A stretch of 64,000 nt of DNA from Porphyromonas pogonae (GTDB taxonomy: Bacteria; Bacteroidota; Bacteroidia; Bacteroidales; Porphyromonadaceae). The stretch's first letter is position 1. Each line of letters begins with the position of its first letter. Made by a program: the position numbers and the translations under genes. Where the stretch lies: the NCBI RefSeq assembly GCF_036320655.1, contig NZ_CP143258.1:1054001-1118000 (forward strand). The letters run 5' to 3'. Below the pieces are notes generated by a model. That model worked only from the letters and a program-made list of their open reading frames with translations. It ran no database searches and was not told the origin of the DNA. Positions 59,298 to 64,000 of this stretch are shown piece after piece.

Positions 59298-61751
59298 ATG
59301 ATTAAATCAAAAATTACATTACTACTTATGCTTCTGCCCACATTTATTTATGCGCAGCAAGCTACCCTCAGAGGCCGTATCCTTTCTACGAATAACGTCC
59401 CCGTCGAAGCAGCCAATGTTTACATAAGCCCCAAGAGTCAAGGTGCGGTCAGTGACAGCAAGGGGTATTATGAAATAAAGAATATTTCTGCCGGAAATCA
59501 TACCGTAGTGATCTCTAAGGTCGGCTATAAAACAACGAAACAAAATATTAAATTATTACCCAACCAGCACAAAGAATATAATTTTATTCTATCAGAGCAA
59601 AATATTGCACTTGATGAAGTCATTATTTCTCCTTCTACGATATTGGGCAGTAAGCATGCTGTCCTCAGCCGTACAGGATCGGCTTATTACGTATCGCCGG
59701 AAGAGATTGCAAAATTTAATTATACTGATATCAATCGTATATTGGCTAAAGTTCCCGGAGTAAACTTCTATGAAGAAGATGGGTTTGGCCTGAGACCTAA
59801 TATTAGTTTGCGCGGATCATCACCGGGTAGGTCTTCCAAAATTACAATTATGGAGGACGGTATTTTAGCCGCTCCTGCTCCTTATGCTTCTCCGGCAGCT
59901 TATTACTTCCCCACAATAGGACGTATGGATGCAGTGGAAGTACTTAAAGGAAGTAGTCAGATCCAATACGGCCCATTTACCACTGGTGGAGCTATCAACA
60001 TGATTTCTGCACGTATCCCTGAGAAATTTCACGGGAGGGTAGATGCCGGATATGGTTCTTATAATACTGTACGTATGCGCACTACGGTAGGTAATACTTA
60101 CAAATATTTCGGATATGTGGTAGACTATTTGAAGCACTCATCTGATGGGTTCAAACAAATCGACTATGCTGATAAGAAAGGGTTTGACAGGAATGATGTT
60201 GTGGCCAAGATGAGATTCAATACGGATAGAAGTAAGGATATAGTACACAAATTGGATCTTAAGTTTCAATATTCTGATGAACTTTCTGATGAAACTTATT
60301 TGGGGATTACAGAAGCTGATTTTAAAGTTTCGCCATTGCGCCGTTATGCTGCATCTGCCAAAGATCGTATGAAAACAGATCACAAGCAATATGCTGCTAC
60401 TTATAGCCTAGATCTGAAAAACCAATTCCATTTCAATATCACAGCTTACGCCAACGAGTTTTCTCGTAACTGGTACAAGCTTGACAATATTACCGTAAAA
60501 GACAAGAATAATAAGGATCTGAAAATCTCATTGGCATCAGTGCTGGCAGATCCCAATCATAATCAAGAATACATACAGCTACTCCGTGGCGAGATTGATA
60601 ATGAAAAAGGAGCATTGTCTGTAAAAGCCAATAGCAGGAAGTATACAGCCAAAGGCGTACAGATGAAAGCTGACTATCATTTCTATTGGGGAGAGACGTT
60701 CAATGATATTGAAGCCGGACTTCGTTTCCACAAAGATGATGAAGATCGATTTCAATGGACTGATAGATATGATATGAAAAACAGTACCATGATATTGACC
60801 AAAAAAGGTATACCGGGCTCAAGTGATAACAAGATTACTTATGCCAATGCTACCTCGGCCTATTTGCTTTACAAATTCAGATATAAAAATGTTTTTGTTA
60901 CCCCGGGTGTAAGATATGAGCATATTACCATAGGTCAAAAAGACTATGGTAAGAAGGATCCTGAGCGTGAAGGTGGAAGTCTCAAAGAAAGGAAAAACAA
61001 TATTGGCGGTACCATCATACCGGGTATTGGGGTTAATTACAAGTTTACTCAAGAACTATCTGCTTTTGGTGGTGTACACATGGGATTTGCCCCTCCGGGA
61101 AGCAAAGAAGATACCAAACCAGAAAAGAGTGTCAATTACGAACTGGGAGCTCGCTATAATACATCACGTTTTTATGGTGAGATCGTAGGTTACTTCAATC
61201 ATTACAGCAACCTTCTCGGTAGTGATCTCACTGCTTCAGGTGGTACAGGTACACTTACACAGTTCAATGCAGGTGCTGCCAACGTAAGCGGTTTGGAACT
61301 TCTACTCAACTATGAGTTGTTTTCCAAGAAATCAGAGTTTTCACTTCCTTTATCTTTGAGTTACACTCTTACAAAAACTTCATTTAGAAATGAATTTCAC
61401 AGTGAAAACTGGGGCGAAGTGAAAAAAGGAGATGAGATTCCATACATTGCTAAGCATCAGTTGAACCTTGGGGCAAGCTTTGGTTATAAATGCATCATGC
61501 TTGCAGCCAATGCACGCTACAGCTCAGGATTTCGTACGCAAGCTGGCAAAGGAGCTATCTCTCACGAAGATATCGCAGGAAAAACTTTTGTAATAGATGC
61601 CAGTGCAAAATATAAACTAAGCAAACTGGTTACACTCAGTTTGTCAGCCAACAATCTATTCAATCAAACTAATATTGCAGCACGCACGCCTTATGGAGTT
61701 CGTTCAGGACTCCCCAGAAGTGTGATGGGCGGAGTTTCAGTCAATTTTTAA
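59298..61751 (+). CDS. TonB-dependent receptor, FecA-like
   Basis: An 817-residue outer-membrane receptor. Signal peptide (~1-19, ending IYAQ), a carboxypeptidase-regulatory-like beta domain (~22-105), plug (~125-235) with SLRGSSPGRSSKITIMEDG, APAPYASPAAYYFPTIGRMD and VEVLKGSSQIQYGPFTTGGA, then the barrel ending SVMGGVSVNF. The PAPYASPAAYYFP stretch closely recalls FecA, the ferric dicitrate receptor, so an iron complex is the likely substrate. No FecIR-type regulator is next to it. Confidence 0.88.
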   Translation: MIKSKITLLLMLLPTFIYAQQATLRGRILSTNNVPVEAANVYISPKSQGAVSDSKGYYEIKNISAGNHTVVISKVGYKTTKQNIKLLPNQHKEYNFILSEQNIALDEVIISPSTILGSKHAVLSRTGSAYYVSPEEIAKFNYTDINRILAKVPGVNFYEEDGFGLRPNISLRGSSPGRSSKITIMEDGILAAPAPYASPAAYYFPTIGRMDAVEVLKGSSQIQYGPFTTGGAINMISARIPEKFHGRVDAGYGSYNTVRMRTTVGNTYKYFGYVVDYLKHSSDGFKQIDYADKKGFDRNDVVAKMRFNTDRSKDIVHKLDLKFQYSDELSDETYLGITEADFKVSPLRRYAASAKDRMKTDHKQYAATYSLDLKNQFHFNITAYANEFSRNWYKLDNITVKDKNNKDLKISLASVLADPNHNQEYIQLLRGEIDNEKGALSVKANSRKYTAKGVQMKADYHFYWGETFNDIEAGLRFHKDDEDRFQWTDRYDMKNSTMILTKKGIPGSSDNKITYANATSAYLLYKFRYKNVFVTPGVRYEHITIGQKDYGKKDPEREGGSLKERKNNIGGTIIPGIGVNYKFTQELSAFGGVHMGFAPPGSKEDTKPEKSVNYELGARYNTSRFYGEIVGYFNHYSNLLGSDLTASGGTGTLTQFNAGAANVSGLELLLNYELFSKKSEFSLPLSLSYTLTKTSFRNEFHSENWGEVKKGDEIPYIAKHQLNLGASFGYKCIMLAANARYSSGFRTQAGKGAISHEDIAGKTFVIDASAKYKLSKLVTLSLSANNLFNQTNIAARTPYGVRSGLPRSVMGGVSVNF

Positions 61752-61760
61752 TACCCGAGC

Positions 61761-61832
61761 CATAAGTCTCAAAGTAGAGGACTTCTTTCATTATAATTGA
61801 GTAACGAAAGATTCTTCTACTTTAGACTTATG
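61761..61832 (+). terminator. Hairpin after the FecA-like receptor
   Basis: CATAAGTCT and AAAGTAGA pair with TCTACTTT and AGACTTATG (17 bp with one bulged base), with a long loop. It starts 9 bases after the stop. The remaining sequence to 62154 shows no gene. Confidence 0.5.
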
Positions 61833-62154
61833 TCTGTTTCAGTATATCAGTCCAAATTTTATTGATAGACATATACCTTATAAAGAATAAGAATGGTGCA
61901 TCTATCCAAACCTCAATCAATATAAAGCGGAAATGCATATTAGGAGATAGAATAAATATATGTTTTATCCTCTAAAACTATCTCTTCTGTTATAGTTGCA
62001 TCTTGACAAATGCCACAGATAATAATGATGCCAAGACTTAACAAAGGTATTTGAGACTACCCTACTGACTGATGTACTTTTAGCCGATGTGTAAAATTCA
62101 TAAATCAAAACTTAGACCCAAAGCATAAGCTTTGAATACCAAAAAGAATCAAAA

Positions 62155-64000
62155 ATGAATAGAAAGCTATTGATATACTTCACACTATTATTTATCAGCT
62201 CCAGTTGGCTGATGGCTCAAATAGATGTGCGTGGTATAGTAGTTGACGAGAGTGGGGAACCCCTCATCGGAGCTGCAGTGGTATTGAAGAACAATCGATC
62301 ACATGGAGTTTCAACCGATCATAACGGTAAGTTTCATTTGAATGTTCCTTCGGATGCCATCCTAAGCGTATCTCTTGTAGGGATGAAAACCAAAGAGGTC
62401 AAAGCCCGCCCTCAAATGAAGATCATACTTTTGCCTGCTACTCAAGAATTACAAGAGGTTGTAGTAACAGGGCTTGTAACAACAAATAAGCGACTTTTTA
62501 CAGGTGCCACCGCTAGAGTTTCTGCAAGTGATGTGAAACTCGATGGTGTAGCAGATATGTCCAGAATGCTCGAAGGTAGAGTAGCAGGACTAAATATCCA
62601 GAATGTTACAGGAAGCTTTGGCGCTGCTCCAAGAATTAATATACGAGGAGGAGCTTCCATTCAGGCCAATGTACAACCTTTATGGGTTGTGGATGGAGCC
62701 GTATATGAAGATATTGTAAGCTTGAGCCTTGACCAGCTTGTATCAGGAGATGCTGTTACATTGATCAGCTCCGCTATAGCAGGTATCAACCCTTCTGATA
62801 TCAAAGATGTGCAAGTACTCAAGGATGCTTCGGCAACTTCAATGTACGGAGCAAGAGCTTTGAATGGAGTTATAGTAGTGACAACTAAATCAGGACAGCG
62901 CAATACTCCTTATAGAATAAGCTATACTTACGAACAAGGCCATAGACCTATTCCGTCATATCGTGATTATGATTTGCTGAATTCGCAAGAAACCATGTCT
63001 ATGTATCGTGAGATGGAAGCCAAAGGGTATTTTACTATGGCTTCGTCATTGTACGGCAGACGAGGAGGTGTTTACTATCAGATGTATAATAGTATAAATA
63101 ATTATAATCCTCAAACCGGTAAATACCAACTCCCCAATACTGATGAGGCCAAAATGGATTTCTTGAGAAGTAGAGAGCGTATCAATACGGATTGGTTCAA
63201 AGAAATATATAGGCCATATGTTCCCACCCAAAGTCATTCGCTCAGTTTCAGTGGTGGGAGTAAAAATATGACCAATTACATATCTCTCGGCTTTTATCAT
63301 GACCCAGGACTCACTATCACAGAAAGAACCAATCGCTTCACAGCAAATTACCGCAATACTTTTTATATCAATGATAAACTGAAGACAGATTTTATAATTC
63401 AAGGAAATATCAGAAATCAGAAAGCACCCGGAACCTTCTCAAGACGTAAAAACTCAGAAATCGGAGCTTTTGAAAGAGATTTTGATATAAATCCCTTTGT
63501 ATATGCAATGGGAACCAGCAGAACACTCAGAGCAAGAGATGAGAACGGTGACCTGGAATACTACCGTAACAACTGGGCACCATTTAACGTCATCAATGAG
63601 TATGAAAATAATTATATGAAAATCAATGTGCTTGATCTGAAAATACAAGGAGAGGCGGAATATAAATTCAATAAAAACCTCAAGGGTAACCTCCTCGTTG
63701 TAGGACGAAGGGCAAACACCTCTAATGCTCATTATATCAAGGAGAATTCGAATGCCATCATGGCTTTTAGGGCAAATGAAAATAGTGAAGTCGCAGATGC
63801 TAATATTTACCTTTTCAGAGATCCCGAAAATCCTTTGAGACAACCACAAGTAGCTCTTCCCCACGGAGGTATTTTTAATAAAACGGAAACAACACTGCAG
63901 AGCTATCTTTTCAGAGCATCTTTGGATTTCGATAAAAAATGGGACAAGCATCAATTGAAGCTGTTCGGTTTTAATGAAATCAGGTATGCTGATAGAGAAA
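62155..64000 (+). CDS. SusC/RagA family TonB-linked outer-membrane protein, 3' end outside the window
   Basis: The frame from ATG 62155 stays open to the window end (615 codons). The signal peptide (~1-21, ending LMAQ) is followed by a carboxypeptidase-regulatory-like domain (VRGIVVDESGEPLIGAAVVL, residues ~25-95) and a SusC-type plug (~105-245) with the family signatures MSRMLEGRVAGLNIQNV, INIRGGASIQANVQPLWVVD and DIKDVQVLKDASATSMYGAR, then barrel strands. SusC proteins import glycans or peptides with a SusD lipoprotein, expected just downstream outside the window. The 404-base gap before it holds no -7 box I can support. Confidence 0.92.
   Translation, partial: MNRKLLIYFTLLFISSSWLMAQIDVRGIVVDESGEPLIGAAVVLKNNRSHGVSTDHNGKFHLNVPSDAILSVSLVGMKTKEVKARPQMKIILLPATQELQEVVVTGLVTTNKRLFTGATARVSASDVKLDGVADMSRMLEGRVAGLNIQNVTGSFGAAPRINIRGGASIQANVQPLWVVDGAVYEDIVSLSLDQLVSGDAVTLISSAIAGINPSDIKDVQVLKDASATSMYGARALNGVIVVTTKSGQRNTPYRISYTYEQGHRPIPSYRDYDLLNSQETMSMYREMEAKGYFTMASSLYGRRGGVYYQMYNSINNYNPQTGKYQLPNTDEAKMDFLRSRERINTDWFKEIYRPYVPTQSHSLSFSGGSKNMTNYISLGFYHDPGLTITERTNRFTANYRNTFYINDKLKTDFIIQGNIRNQKAPGTFSRRKNSEIGAFERDFDINPFVYAMGTSRTLRARDENGDLEYYRNNWAPFNVINEYENNYMKINVLDLKIQGEAEYKFNKNLKGNLLVVGRRANTSNAHYIKENSNAIMAFRANENSEVADANIYLFRDPENPLRQPQVALPHGGIFNKTETTLQSYLFRASLDFDKKWDKHQLKLFGFNEIRYADRE

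Overview
The window looks like a Bacteroidetes chromosome, order Bacteroidales and most like Porphyromonas or a relative. The reasons are: many promoters with the Bacteroidetes -7 box TAnnTTTG (several with TTTG 19 bases upstream), a SusC-type receptor, a GLPGLI protein, serine palmitoyltransferase for sphingolipids, a Bacteroidetes-type omega subunit, a three-subunit b-type fumarate reductase/succinate dehydrogenase, and BlaI/BlaR1/TonB proteins. The species is an inference.

Bases 1-~7665 are one end of a mobilizable or conjugative element: two tandem tyrosine recombinases (the first cut by the window edge), an AT-rich cargo operon, two excisionase-like helix-turn-helix proteins, a VirE/VapE-type ATPase and a primase-like protein that stops being primase at about 7665. 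It is fused there to the N-terminal codons of a methyltransferase on the other strand. The cargo (2094-4516) is the most interesting part: a radical SAM enzyme, a protein built like the Bacillus killing factor SdpC, and a small DUF1648/SdpI-like membrane protein overlapping it by four bases. I read it as a toxin-immunity cassette with a radical SAM maturase.

Bases 8.2-28.97 kb are housekeeping and nutrient genes on the + strand: biotin synthesis (bioF-bioG-bioC), galactose use (galM, transporter, galK), a cobalamin riboswitch before a TonB-dependent receptor and a PepSY membrane protein, serine palmitoyltransferase, a DUF6242 lipoprotein, and an envelope cluster (uppS, bamA, two Skp/OmpH proteins, murI). 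Bases 28.97-30.45 kb hold no clear protein gene but do hold a MITE, an inverted-repeat array and an orphan promoter with a strong hairpin.

Bases 30.4-46.4 kb: peptidase T and an OPT oligopeptide transporter, a TIGR02757 protein, a BlaI-BlaR1 pair followed by two more TonB C-domain proteins, a convergent GLPGLI/beta-barrel pair, and sdhCAB/frdCAB. Bases 46.8-58.3 kb: cytoplasmic alpha-amylase, ferrochelatase, a tRNA-Glu / rpsT / tRNA-Glu operon, bamD with omega and DUF4293, a probable 6S RNA, an acyltransferase/GNAT/AlkD run with overlapping genes, and three FKBP-type prolyl isomerases in a row. From 59.3 kb come a FecA-like receptor and a SusC-like receptor that runs off the window.

Six full copies of a 187-bp MITE (one with an 8-bp deletion), each with a 5-bp target duplication (one imperfect), are spread between 29 and 59 kb. 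One solo end hairpin lies at 15.2 kb.
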